A stretch of 19,373 bases of DNA from Bog-532 sp036495425 (lineage in GTDB: Bacteria > Actinomycetota > Actinomycetes > Streptosporangiales > Streptosporangiaceae), in the NCBI GenBank assembly GCA_036495425.1, contig DASXMW010000219.1, positions 1 through 19,373 on the forward strand, in the 5' to 3' direction. The notes under the pieces are model-generated. The model had not been told where the DNA came from. It ran no database searches and was given only the letters and a program-made list of their open reading frames with translations. The position numbers and the translations under genes were made by a program. Positions 7,131-14,772 of the stretch are shown piece by piece; position 1 is the stretch's first letter, and every line of letters starts with the position of its first letter.

Positions 7131-8686
7131 AAATAGGTCAGAAACCCAATAGGCATTCAGGTTCCCGCCGCTGGTGGGCCCTGGCGGCGCTGGCGCTGTC
7201 CGGGCTGACGATCGGGCTGGACGCGACGGTGCTGAACATCGCGCTGCCGGAGCTGTCGACGTCGCTGCACGCGACCATCGGGCAGCTGCAGTGGTTCAGC
7301 ACCGCGTACACCCTGGTCGTGGGGGTGGCGATGCTGCCCGCCAGCAACCTCGGCGACCGCTACGGCCGCAAGCGCCTGCTCGTCACCTCGCTGGTGCTGT
7401 TCGCGGCCGCGTCCGCCTGGTGCGCGTGGTCGACCTCGCCGGCCGAGCTGATCGCGGCCCGAGCCGTGCTCGGCCTGGCCGGGGCGGCGCTCATGCCGCT
7501 CGGGCTGGCCATGCTGCCCACCCTCTTCCCCGCTGTCGCCGACCGGGCCCGGGCGGTGATGATCTGGACCGCGGCCAGCACGCTGGGCCTGCCGCTCGGC
7601 CCGATCGTCGGCGGCTGGCTGCTCAACCACTTCTGGTGGGGCTCGGTCTTCGTGCTCAACGTTCCGCTCGCCCTGGCCGGGGCGGTGGCGCTGGTGGTGT
7701 TCCTGCCCGAGGCGCGCAGTGCCAGGCCGGTCCGGCTCGACGGGCCCGGGGCCGTGCTGTCCTCGGCCGGGCTGGCCGGGGTGATCTACGGGTTCATCAA
7801 CGCGGGCCAGCAGGGCTGGGGGTCCCGGACCACCTGGCTGACCATCGTGGCCGGCCTGATTCTGCTGACCGGCTTCGTGGTGTGGGAGCGGCGCAGCAGC
7901 CACCCCCTGATCGAGCTGTCGCTGTTCGGCAACGGGCAGTTCAGCTGGGGCACCGTGCACGCCACGATCGCGAACTTCGCGCTGTTCGGGCTGCTGTTCG
8001 CGGTGCCGCAGTTCTTCCAGAGCGTGCACGGGGCCAGCCCGCTCGGGACCGGCGTGCGGCTGCTGCCGATGATCGGCGGCATCGTGGCCGGCAGCCAGAT
8101 CGGTGGCCGGCTGGTCCAGCGCTACGGGGCACGGCTGGTCATCGCGGGCGGGTTCGTGCTGGCCGCGGCGGCCCTGGGGGCCGCCGCCACCACCCGCGTC
8201 GGCACCGGGTACGGCTTCGCCGCGGCCTGGATCGCGGTCCTCGGCCTCGGGATCGGCCTGGCCCTGCCCGCGGCCATGAGCGGTGCCCTCGGCGCCCTGT
8301 CGGCCGAGCGGGCCGGCGCCGGGTCCGGGTTGATGCAGGCTCTGCGCCAGGTCGGCGGCACCATCGGCGTGGCCATCCTCGGCACCGTGCTCAGCGTGGG
8401 GTACCGCGACCGGCTGCGCACCGGTCAGCTGCCCCCGGCCGCCAGCCGGACCGCCCACGACAGCGTGGCCGCGGGCATCCAGGTCGCCACCCGGCTGCAC
8501 GACGGCGCGCTGGCCGCGTCGGCGCGGGTCGCGTTCGTCCACGGCATGGACCTCGCGCTGATCGTGTCCGGCGGCGTGGTCCTGGCCGGCGCGGTCCTGG
8601 CCATGCTCTTCCTGCCCCGCCACCGGCCGCAGCCCGCGGGCCAGCCTGCCGCGCGGCAGCCGGATACGGAACAATCGGTGGCGTGA
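7118..8686 (+). CDS. MFS drug exporter, DHA2 (EmrB/QacA) family, 14 TM
   Basis: A 522-residue transporter from ATG 7118. The N-terminal helix holds LTIGLDATVLNIALPEL, the family motif of DHA2 drug:proton antiporters. NLGDRYGRKRLL is the loop 2-3 signature, and LGLPLGPIVGGWLLN in helix 5 is the antiporter motif (G-x-x-x-G-P-x-x-G-G type). About 14 hydrophobic segments are visible, ending at VSGGVVLAGAVLAMLFLP. It is expected to export a toxic compound or product across the cytoplasmic membrane using proton force. The first 15 residues have untypical AT-rich codons, and their DNA carries an imperfect direct repeat (TCAGTAACCCAAATAGG at 7121-7137 and TCAGAAACCCAATAGG at 7138-7153). The last codon overlaps the start of the TetR gene, so the two are translationally coupled. 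Confidence 0.9.
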   Translation: MSVTQIGQKPNRHSGSRRWWALAALALSGLTIGLDATVLNIALPELSTSLHATIGQLQWFSTAYTLVVGVAMLPASNLGDRYGRKRLLVTSLVLFAAASAWCAWSTSPAELIAARAVLGLAGAALMPLGLAMLPTLFPAVADRARAVMIWTAASTLGLPLGPIVGGWLLNHFWWGSVFVLNVPLALAGAVALVVFLPEARSARPVRLDGPGAVLSSAGLAGVIYGFINAGQQGWGSRTTWLTIVAGLILLTGFVVWERRSSHPLIELSLFGNGQFSWGTVHATIANFALFGLLFAVPQFFQSVHGASPLGTGVRLLPMIGGIVAGSQIGGRLVQRYGARLVIAGGFVLAAAALGAAATTRVGTGYGFAAAWIAVLGLGIGLALPAAMSGALGALSAERAGAGSGLMQALRQVGGTIGVAILGTVLSVGYRDRLRTGQLPPAASRTAHDSVAAGIQVATRLHDGALAASARVAFVHGMDLALIVSGGVVLAGAVLAMLFLPRHRPQPAGQPAARQPDTEQSVA

Positions 8687-9300
8687 CCGCACCGATCGCC
8701 GCGCCCGGGCCTGCTCCGCGGCCCGGGCTGCGGCAACGCAAGAAGATCAAGCTGCGCCGCACCATCCAGACCGAGGCGCTGCGCCTGTTCGCGGCCCAGG
8801 GCTACGAGCAGACCACCGTCGAGCAGATCGCCGAGGCCGCCGAGACCTCCACGACCACGTTCTACCGGTACTTCCCGACCAAGGAAGACGTCGTGCTCGA
8901 CGACGACTACGACGCGATGATCGAGGCGTTCGCCCTGCGCCGCCCCCGGGACGAGTCCGTGGCCGGCACCTTCCGGGCCGTGCTGGCCGAGATCACGGCC
9001 GTGACCGAGGCCGACTCGGAGTGGAACCTGAGCCGGATGCGGCTCATGGCCTCCGTCCCCGCTCTCGACGCCCGCTACGCCGGGGAGGAACGCAAGACCG
9101 CGGACCTGACCCGGCGGATCCTGGCCGAGCGCACCGGCCGCTCCCCGGACGACTTCCAGCTCGCGCTGGCCGCGGCCGCGGTCGTCGCCGTGCTGTTCAC
9201 CGCCACCCGGCGGTGGGCGGCCGAGGGGGGCACCGTCCCCATGGGCACCCTGCTCGACCAGGCCGTCGCCACCGTCGAGCCGGTCCTGGCCAACCTCTGA
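8683..9300 (+). CDS. TetR-family regulator of the exporter
   Basis: A 205-residue protein starting at GTG 8683, which overlaps the exporter stop codon by four bases (GTGA). The N-terminal domain is a TetR helix-turn-helix: residues about 25-70, with TEALRLFAAQGYEQTTVEQIAEAAE followed by STTTFYRYFPTKEDVV. The C-terminal 130 residues are a helical ligand-binding and dimer domain of the MftR/TetR_C type. TetR proteins co-encoded with MFS exporters typically repress the operon until the exported drug binds; the inverted repeat at 7101-7130 is the proposed site. A larger frame running from 7174 is only an alternative reading of the exporter DNA. Confidence 0.88.
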   Translation: MTAPIAAPGPAPRPGLRQRKKIKLRRTIQTEALRLFAAQGYEQTTVEQIAEAAETSTTTFYRYFPTKEDVVLDDDYDAMIEAFALRRPRDESVAGTFRAVLAEITAVTEADSEWNLSRMRLMASVPALDARYAGEERKTADLTRRILAERTGRSPDDFQLALAAAAVVAVLFTATRRWAAEGGTVPMGTLLDQAVATVEPVLANL

Positions 9301-9326
9301 GCCAACCCCAGGAGGCAGCCGCACCC

Positions 9327-9689
9327 CTAGGTCGTGATGTCTGGATAGGGCAGGTTGAAGTGGGCCAGCCGGGCCCCGTAGTCACGCTGCATGGTCAGCG
9401 GCTGGGGATAGTCGCGTTCGAACATCGCGATCCACAGGGTCAGGGTCAGGAACGGGTGCGCCCCCAGCTGGAACAGGGCCACGTGATCCTGCACGGACAG
9501 CGCGTCCCGCTCCTCCTCGGTGAAGGACAGCCAGGTGGTGGCCTCGCCCGCGATGCAGTTGAGGATCTGGTTGGCCTGCTCGGCCTCCCACCAGGCCACC
9601 GTGCCCGCCGGGTCGTCCCGGTACCGCTCGACCAGGTCCGGGTCGCGGTCGACGGTGAACAGGAACTTGTCGACCAGGTACTTACTCAT
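9327..9689 (-). CDS. LigA-type small subunit of class III extradiol dioxygenase
   Basis: A 120-residue protein beginning MSKYLVDKFLFTVDRDPDLVERYRDD. It has the helical LigA fold signature: residues about 36-50 (AEQANQILNCIAGEA) and then LTEEER-like FTEEERDALSVQDHVALFQLGAHPFL, which covers the entrance of the LigB active site in the LigAB complex. The length fits the family (about 120-140 residues). Its ATG overlaps the end of the ligB-like gene by eight bases, so translation is coupled and the two subunits are made in similar amounts. It contributes to cleavage of a protocatechuate- or gallate-like dihydroxy-aromatic ring; which substrate is unknown. It is the last gene of the minus-strand pair and converges on the TetR gene. 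Confidence 0.85.
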   Translation of the reverse strand: MSKYLVDKFLFTVDRDPDLVERYRDDPAGTVAWWEAEQANQILNCIAGEATTWLSFTEEERDALSVQDHVALFQLGAHPFLTLTLWIAMFERDYPQPLTMQRDYGARLAHFNLPYPDITT

Positions 9690-10554
9690 CAGCGAACCCC
9701 CGCGTCCCGTTCGGGTACCAGGTGAAGTAGGCCTCCATGGTGTGGAACAGGTCGAGGCTGTCCACGTAGTCGGCCTTGCTGTAGCCGGCCACGCCCATCA
9801 TCAGCATGAAGTCCATGAACCCGTGGGTGGCGTTGCCCGGGCTGTGCAGGCTGTCCAGGGTCACGTTGGCCAGCACGCCGTCGAGGTCGCCGTGGCCGAT
9901 CCACTCGACCGCCCTTCTGTCGAACTCCGGGTCCGGCCCGTGCTCGCCGAACTGCCGGGGCCCGCCCAGCTCGAGCGACAGGTGCCCGGTACCGATGATG
10001 GCCACCCGCAGGTCACTGGGCCAGCCGTCGATGATCTCCCGCAGCGTCTGGCCGAGCCTGACGAACCGTTCCGGCCGGGGGAGCGGCGGGGCGAAGATGT
10101 TGGTGTAGATCGGCACCACCGGCAGGTCGTTCTGCGGCCGCACGGTGAAGATCGGGCACGTGATCGAGTGGTCGACCCGCAGCTCGTTGGAGAACGCGAA
10201 GTCGAAGCCCGCGTCCAGGCCCGCCCGCAGGATGTGGCCGGACAGCTCCTCGTGCCCGGTGAGCAGCAGCTTGGGCAGGCCGAACTCCCGCTCCTCGTTG
10301 TAGTAGTTGGCGTCGTAGAAGGGCGCCTTGCCCACCAGGAACTGCGGCATGTTGTCCAGCCACAGCTGGTGGAAGTGGTCCGAGCCGACCATGACCAGGA
10401 CGTCCGGGCGGGCCCGGGTCAGCGTCTCGCGGTAGGCCTTCACCTTGCGCACCCACTCGGCCGCGAACGGCGGCGCCTCATCCGGCGGCAGCTTGCTCGT
10501 CGCGTAGTAGAACGGGTGGTGCGTGGTGGCCAGGATGGCGACCAGCTCGGCCAT
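9682..10554 (-). CDS. LigB-type catalytic subunit of class III extradiol dioxygenase
   Basis: A 290-residue protein. The start ATG at 10554 follows GAGGAGA at good spacing. Conserved residues of the class III extradiol family are visible: H12 (ILATTHHPF) and H60 (VMVGSDHFHQL) as iron ligands, and H191 (IIGTGHLSLELGG) as the catalytic base, matching H12, H61 and H195 of Sphingobium LigB. The third iron ligand, a glutamate at 242 in LigB, is not seen: the comparable segment here reads GNATHGFMDFMLMMG (240-254), with glycine 245 in that place. There is no glutamate between E217 and E274. The protein is expected to open an ortho-dihydroxylated ring next to the hydroxyls using Fe(II) and O2. It is the first gene of the ligB-ligA pair, divergent from the iclR gene. 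Confidence 0.87.
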   Translation of the reverse strand: MAELVAILATTHHPFYYATSKLPPDEAPPFAAEWVRKVKAYRETLTRARPDVLVMVGSDHFHQLWLDNMPQFLVGKAPFYDANYYNEEREFGLPKLLLTGHEELSGHILRAGLDAGFDFAFSNELRVDHSITCPIFTVRPQNDLPVVPIYTNIFAPPLPRPERFVRLGQTLREIIDGWPSDLRVAIIGTGHLSLELGGPRQFGEHGPDPEFDRRAVEWIGHGDLDGVLANVTLDSLHSPGNATHGFMDFMLMMGVAGYSKADYVDSLDLFHTMEAYFTWYPNGTRGFADE

Positions 10555-10616
10555 GGACCATCTCCTCAGCTCAGCTCGTACCCCGCCAGCTCCTCGGCTC
10601 AGCCGTACCCGCGTTA

Positions 10617-10632
10617 GCGTACAGTTGTCCGT
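10617..10632. promoter_or_regulatory. IclR operator site 1 (ligB-iclR divergent region)
   Basis: GCGTACAGTTGTCCGT reads, on the minus strand, ACGGACAACTGTACGC, which matches the palindrome at 11553-11568 in 13 of 16 positions. It lies between the divergent ligB and iclR genes, 62 bases from ligB and 59 from iclR, so one bound dimer could control both. A half-site GGACAACT (10667-10674) is the exact inverse of AGTTGTCC (10623-10630), 36 bases away, and may allow cooperative binding. Confidence 0.5.
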
Positions 10633-10691
10633 TCAACGGCGGCTAGCTGTGCGACGATAGCGAAAAGGACAACTCGCCGCGGGAGGTGCCC

Positions 10692-11525
10692 ATGGCCGGA
10701 CGTGGCACCGGGCCGGACTTCGTGGAGGCGCTGGCCCGGGGGCTCGACGTGCTGGCCTGCTTCGACGACCGGCACCCGCGGATGAGCCTGAAGGAGATCG
10801 CGGACCAGACCAAGCTGGCCCGCCCGACGGCCCGCCGCCTGCTGCTCACCCTGGCCGAGCTGGGCTTCGTCCGGATCGAGAACGGCCAGTTCACGCTGAC
10901 CCCGAAGGTCCTCACGCTGGGCCTGGCCTACGTGGGCTCGCTCGGCCTGTGGGACGTGGCCCGGCCCCACCTGGAGACGCTGGTCGCGCAGACCGGGGAG
11001 TCCTCGTCCATGGCCCAGCTGGACGGTTCGGACATCGTGTACGTGGCCCGGGTCTCGGTGCCCAAGATCATCACGTTGCGGGTGGTGATCGGCACCCGGT
11101 TCCCGGCCGTGCAGACCTCCCAGGGCAAGGTGCTGCTGGCCGCGCTGGACCCGGCCGCGCTGACCGCCACGCTGGCCGAGCCCAGCCGGTCCGGCCTGGC
11201 CACGGCGCCGCCGGCCCCCATGCCGCCCCGCGACCGGGCCGCACTCGAGGACGAGCTGCGCACGGTCCGGGCCCGCGGCTGGGCCCTGGCCGACGAGGAG
11301 CTGGCCCCGGGCATCCGCTCGGTGGCGGTGCCGGTCCGCGACGGCTGCGGCGAGGTGCGGGCGGCCATGAACGTCACCGTGCACGCGGCCGAGACCAGCG
11401 TGGCCACCCTGGTCGACGACTACCTGCCGCGGCTGATCCGGGCCGCCAGCGACGTGTCCGCCGACTGGGCCCTCTGGCAGGCCCGCCCGCACACCGAGGT
11501 CGCTAGTTTGGGCAGCACGGCTTGA
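10692..11525 (+). CDS. IclR-family regulator (PcaR/PcaU-like)
   Basis: A 277-residue protein from ATG 10692, preceded by GGAGG at 10682-10686; a GTG at 10686 is within that site and is unlikely. The N-terminal winged helix spans about 10-70 and includes LKEIADQTKLARPTARRLLLTLAELGFV. The C-terminal effector domain begins near 80 and has the IclR features FPAVQTSQGKVLLAAL and LADEELAPGIRSVAVPVRD. Members of this subgroup control protocatechuate, 4-hydroxybenzoate and related pathways and respond to pathway acids. Its position between ligBA and the CoA transferase operon, and the palindrome found in front of all these genes, make it the likely local regulator. Whether it activates or represses cannot be told from sequence. 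Confidence 0.88.
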   Translation: MAGRGTGPDFVEALARGLDVLACFDDRHPRMSLKEIADQTKLARPTARRLLLTLAELGFVRIENGQFTLTPKVLTLGLAYVGSLGLWDVARPHLETLVAQTGESSSMAQLDGSDIVYVARVSVPKIITLRVVIGTRFPAVQTSQGKVLLAALDPAALTATLAEPSRSGLATAPPAPMPPRDRAALEDELRTVRARGWALADEELAPGIRSVAVPVRDGCGEVRAAMNVTVHAAETSVATLVDDYLPRLIRAASDVSADWALWQARPHTEVASLGSTA

Positions 11526-11551
11526 CATCACCGAGAACCGGCAGGCAGATT
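11522..11551 (+). promoter_or_regulatory. Candidate promoter of the CoA-transferase operon
   Basis: TTGACA (11522-11527), a perfect -35 box overlapping the iclR stop codon, is followed 18 bases later by CAGATT (11546-11551), a weak -10. Transcription would begin near 11558, inside the palindrome at 11553-11568. This suggests that binding there blocks initiation. The -10 is poor, so the assignment is tentative. Confidence 0.35.
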
Positions 11552-11552
11552 G

Positions 11553-11568
11553 ACGGACAAGTGTCCGT
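11553..11568. promoter_or_regulatory. IclR operator site 2, perfect palindrome
   Basis: ACGGACAAGTGTCCGT is an inverted repeat with seven paired bases on each side of a 2-base centre. It lies 27 bases in front of the GTG start of the CoA transferase. Variants with 13 of 16 matching bases occur at 10617-10632 and 18078-18093, both upstream of catabolic genes, so it is proposed as the consensus site of the IclR protein encoded directly upstream. Confidence 0.55.
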
Positions 11569-11594
11569 ATAGCGGTCAAGGAGCAGGCGGACTG

Positions 11595-12755
11595 GTGGCA
11601 GACGACGAAAACCCCAAGGGGCCGCTCTCGGGCCTCCTGGTCGCGGACTTCTCCCGGGTGCTGGCCGGCCCGTACGCGACCATGATGCTGGCCGACCTGG
11701 GCGCCGACGTGATCAAGGTCGAGAGCCCGTCCGGCGACGACACCCGGGAGTGGGTCCCGCCCCGGCGCGGCGACGTCGGCACCTACTTCCTGGGCGTCAA
11801 CCGCAACAAGCGGTCCATCGCGCTGGATCTGGCCGATGACGACGACAACGCGGTGGCGCGGGAGCTGGCCGCGCGCGCGGACATCTTCATCCAGAACTTC
11901 AAACCCGGCGGCCTCAAGCGGTTCGGCCTGGACTACGACGCCGTGGCCGCCCGCAACCCCGCGGTCATCTACTGCTCGATCAGCGGCTTCGGTGCGGGCA
12001 AGGGCGCGACCCTGCCCGGGTACGACATCCTGGCCCAGGGCGTGTCCGGGCTGATGAGCCTGACCGGCGCCCCGGACACGCCGCCGTTCCGGTCCGGCAT
12101 CTCGGTGTTCGACGTGTTCACCGGCCTGCACTCAACCGTGGGCATCCTGGCCGCGCTGCACCACCGGGACCAGACCGGCCAGGGCCAGCACATCGAGACC
12201 AACCTGCTCTCCAGTGCGCTGTCGGCCATGGTCAATCAGACCTCGGCCTACGTGGCGGGCGGGGTGATCCCGCACCGGATGGGCAACGCCCACCTCAGCC
12301 TGTTCCCCTACGAGCCGCTGGCCACCGGTGACGGCGACCTGATCATCGCGGCCGGCAACGACCGTCAGTTCCGCCGCCTCACCGAGGTGCTGGGCGTGGC
12401 CGAACTGGCCGACGACGAGCGCTTCTCCTCGGTCGGCCTGCGCAACGTCAACCGCGAGGACCTGCGGCCGCTGCTGCTCGAACGGCTGGCGGCCAAGTCG
12501 GCCCAGGAGTGGTTCGGCCTGCTCAGCGAGGCGGGCATCGCCTGCGGCCCCATCAACGACGTCAAGGGCGGGGTCGAGCTGGCCGAGAGCCTGGGGCTGG
12601 ACCCGGTGGCCCTGGCCGGTGACGTTCCAACCGTGCGGAACCCGATCCGGCTCTCGGCCACCCCGGCCCGGCACGAACTGCCGCCGCCGGCCCTGAACGC
12701 CGACGGCTCGGAGATCCGGGCCTGGCTCTCCGATACGAAGGAAAGCTCCTCTTGA
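11595..12755 (+). CDS. CaiB/BaiF-type (family III) CoA transferase
   Basis: A 386-residue protein from GTG 11595, which has AAGGAG (11578-11583) upstream. A TTG at 11550 would begin inside the palindrome and add 15 non-conserved residues, so it was not chosen. The family core is clear: LLVADFSRVLAGPYATMMLADLGADVIKVE at the N-terminus, RNKRSIALDL, and PGYDILAQGVSGLMSLTG, whose D144 is the aspartate that forms the acyl-anhydride and glutamyl-CoA-type intermediate in this family. GQHIETNLL and ACGPINDVK follow as usual. Members move CoA from a donor thioester to a carboxylic acid without free CoA. Here the acceptor is probably an acid from the ring-cleavage pathway, made ready for the lyase encoded next. 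The stop codon overlaps the lyase start. Confidence 0.88.
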   Translation: MADDENPKGPLSGLLVADFSRVLAGPYATMMLADLGADVIKVESPSGDDTREWVPPRRGDVGTYFLGVNRNKRSIALDLADDDDNAVARELAARADIFIQNFKPGGLKRFGLDYDAVAARNPAVIYCSISGFGAGKGATLPGYDILAQGVSGLMSLTGAPDTPPFRSGISVFDVFTGLHSTVGILAALHHRDQTGQGQHIETNLLSSALSAMVNQTSAYVAGGVIPHRMGNAHLSLFPYEPLATGDGDLIIAAGNDRQFRRLTEVLGVAELADDERFSSVGLRNVNREDLRPLLLERLAAKSAQEWFGLLSEAGIACGPINDVKGGVELAESLGLDPVALAGDVPTVRNPIRLSATPARHELPPPALNADGSEIRAWLSDTKESSS

Positions 12756-13555
12756 CCGAGATCCCCTCCTTTCCCACGTCGCTGGGCACGTCCGACCGGT
12801 CGTCGATCACCCTGCTCGGCCAGGACCTGGCCCACGACCTGATGGGCGAGGTCAGCTTCGGCGAGCTGGCCTACTGGCTGATCACGCTGGAGCGGCCCAC
12901 CCCGCAGCAGTCCCGGCTGTTCGAGACCGTGCTGCTGGGCCTGGCCGACCACGGGTTCACCCCGACCGCGATCGCGGCCCGGCTCACCTACCTGAGCGCG
13001 CCGGACGCCATCCAGGGCGCGCTGGCCGCGGGCCTGCTCGGCGGCGGCTCCCGCTACCTGGGCGTCACCGAGGACACCGGCCGCTTCCTGGCCGAGGTCC
13101 TGGCCGCCGCCCCCGGCCCCCTGCCCGCCTCCGAGGATGAGGCAGCCTGGGACGCCCTGGCCGAGCAGGCGGTGGCCGACCGCTCGGCGGCGGGCCGGTT
13201 CGTGCCCGGCCTGGGTCACCCGGTCCACAAGGACGGCGATCCCCGGACCCCGCGCATCATCGGCATCGCCCGCGAGGAAGGCCTGTATGGCCCGCACCTG
13301 GCCTTGTTCGAGGCCGTGGGCCGCGTGCATCCCAAGATCCTCGGCAAGCGGCTCCCCTTGAACGGCGCCGGCGTCAGCGGGGCGGCCCTGGCCGACCTCG
13401 GGCTGCCCCTGGACCTGCTGCGCGGCGTGGTCCTGCTGGCCCGCTGCGCCGGCCTGCTCGGCCACATCGCCGAGGAGATCCGCCGCCCCATCGCCGGCGA
13501 CATCTACCAGGCCGTCGACCGCAACGCCCGCTACATCCCACCCGACACCCCCTGA
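12752..13555 (+). CDS. Citryl-CoA lyase-like (citrate synthase superfamily) protein
   Basis: A 267-residue protein from TTG 12752, which overlaps the stop of the CoA transferase (TTGA) and has AAGGAA upstream. It is a short relative of citrate synthase without its N-terminal part. FVPGLGHPVHKDGDPRTPR (150-168) matches the citrate synthase segment with the oxaloacetate-binding histidine and arginine; H67 lies in LADHGFTPTAIAARLTYLS. The segments that hold the two other catalytic residues of citrate synthase (His in GPLHGGA, Asp in NVD) read LGGGSRYLG and LNGAGVSGA here, as far as I can align them. Such proteins are annotated as citryl-CoA lyases and would split a 3-hydroxyacyl-CoA into acetyl-CoA and an oxo acid. 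Paired with the CoA transferase, the substrate is probably a branched hydroxy acid from the same pathway. Confidence 0.75.
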   Translation: MTEIPSFPTSLGTSDRSSITLLGQDLAHDLMGEVSFGELAYWLITLERPTPQQSRLFETVLLGLADHGFTPTAIAARLTYLSAPDAIQGALAAGLLGGGSRYLGVTEDTGRFLAEVLAAAPGPLPASEDEAAWDALAEQAVADRSAAGRFVPGLGHPVHKDGDPRTPRIIGIAREEGLYGPHLALFEAVGRVHPKILGKRLPLNGAGVSGAALADLGLPLDLLRGVVLLARCAGLLGHIAEEIRRPIAGDIYQAVDRNARYIPPDTP

Positions 13556-13682
13556 GCCCCCCACACCACAAAATCACCAGCCCCATCAGCCCCATCAACC
13601 CTGCCTGTCACAGATGCTTGAACGAGCAATCAATGCCCTCAATGCGGCGTTTTGCCCGATAAATAGCGCGTAACGTAAGTCC

Positions 13683-14657
13683 ATGCGCGCAGCCGTCCTC
13701 CGTGGCCATCGCAGCGCCCCGGAGGTCGAGCAGTGGCAGCCTCCCGCGCCCGGCCCCGGTGAGTCCCTGATCGAGCTGCGGGCGGCTCCGATCACCCCGC
13801 TCGACCTGCTCTGCGCCAGCGGCACGTCTTACTTCGGCTCGCCGGCGCTGCCGTACGTGCCCGGTGTCCAGGGCGTCGGCCTGGTCGTCAAGTCGGCCTC
13901 GGTCCCGGCCGGGACCATGGCCTGGTTCTCCACCACCGCGGGCATGGCCCCCGGCGACGGCAGCCTGCGCGAGTGCTGCTCGGTCGTGGACGACAACGTG
14001 CTGCCGCTGTCCTACGACGTCGCCCCCGAACTGGCCGCCGCCCTCGGCCTGTCCGCGGTCGCGGCCTGGATGGCGGTCACCTGGCGCGGCGAACTGCACG
14101 AAGGCGAGCAGGTCATCGTGCTCGGCGGTGGCGGCACCGTGGGCCAGGTCGCGATCCAGGTGGCCAAGCTGCGCGGGGCCCGCCGGGTCATCGCGGGCTG
14201 CCGCAGCGCGACCGGGGCCGAGCGGGCCCGCCGCTGCGGGGCCGACGCCGTGGTCCGCCTCGACACCGACGACGTGTCCGACCTGGCCAGCCGGTTCGCC
14301 GAAGCCAGCGACGGCCCCACCGAGCTGATCATCGACCCGCTGTTCGGCGCGCCCGCCGCCGCCGCGCTGCGGACCGCCCGCCGTTACGCCCGCCTGGTCC
14401 AGCTGGGTAGCTCGGCCGCGGAGACGGCCCCGATCGACAGCTCCACCGTGCGCAGCCGGTCCCTCTGCCTGCTCGGCTACACCAACAACGAGCTGACCCC
14501 CACCCAGCGCGCCGACGCCTTCAACGCGGTGCTCTCCCTGGCCGCGACCGGCCGCCTCACCGTCGGCTACGAGTCCGTCCCGCTGGACGGCATCGCCGCC
14601 GCCTGGTCCCGCCAAGCCCGCGGCGAGGCCCCCGTCCGCATCGTCATAACCTCCTGA
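13683..14657 (+). CDS. MDR-superfamily NADPH oxidoreductase (quinone oxidoreductase-like)
   Basis: A 324-residue medium-chain dehydrogenase/reductase without the zinc-binding residues of alcohol dehydrogenases. It begins MRAAVLRGHRSAPEVEQW, has the GroES-like part to about 120 and a Rossmann part with the cofactor motif GGGGTVGQVAIQVAK (about 148-162). The end, VGYESVPLDGIAAAWSRQARGEAPVRIVI, is the usual C-terminal pattern of quinone oxidoreductase-like members. It reduces an activated C=C or a quinone-like substrate with NADPH; the substrate is unknown. There is no Shine-Dalgarno sequence; TAACGT at 13671-13676, seven bases from the ATG, would give a leaderless message. It is 127 bases after the lyase and shows no copy of the IclR palindrome, so its link to the pathway is uncertain. 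Confidence 0.85.
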   Translation: MRAAVLRGHRSAPEVEQWQPPAPGPGESLIELRAAPITPLDLLCASGTSYFGSPALPYVPGVQGVGLVVKSASVPAGTMAWFSTTAGMAPGDGSLRECCSVVDDNVLPLSYDVAPELAAALGLSAVAAWMAVTWRGELHEGEQVIVLGGGGTVGQVAIQVAKLRGARRVIAGCRSATGAERARRCGADAVVRLDTDDVSDLASRFAEASDGPTELIIDPLFGAPAAAALRTARRYARLVQLGSSAAETAPIDSSTVRSRSLCLLGYTNNELTPTQRADAFNAVLSLAATGRLTVGYESVPLDGIAAAWSRQARGEAPVRIVITS

Positions 14658-14772
14658 CGCTGCTAACCAGATCGGGGATGTCACGGGCCGGGGTATTCGG
14701 CGAGATTGGCGGGTGAAGCCAGGTGCTCGGAGATCGAGACGACGGTCTAGCAGGAAGGCCACGATCACTACT

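Noticed and set aside
7174..8682. Long N-terminal extension of the TetR frame
   Set aside because: The residues over this part are an arginine/glycine-rich alternate frame of the exporter gene; TetR homology begins only after GTG 8683.
7157..8692. A 511-codon open frame on the minus strand
   Set aside because: It is the antisense reading of the MFS exporter; low-complexity composition and no recognisable domain.
9520..10617. A 365-codon plus-strand frame
   Set aside because: It is antisense to ligB and ligA, which have clear family motifs on the other strand.
10614..12131. A 505-codon minus-strand frame
   Set aside because: It is antisense to the IclR and CoA transferase genes, both of which have clear motifs, and it crosses their shared promoter region.
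13556..13682. Short direct repeats (CAGCCCCAT twice) after the lyase gene
   Set aside because: Only two short copies in a C-rich gap; not a meaningful repeat and no terminator hairpin is formed.
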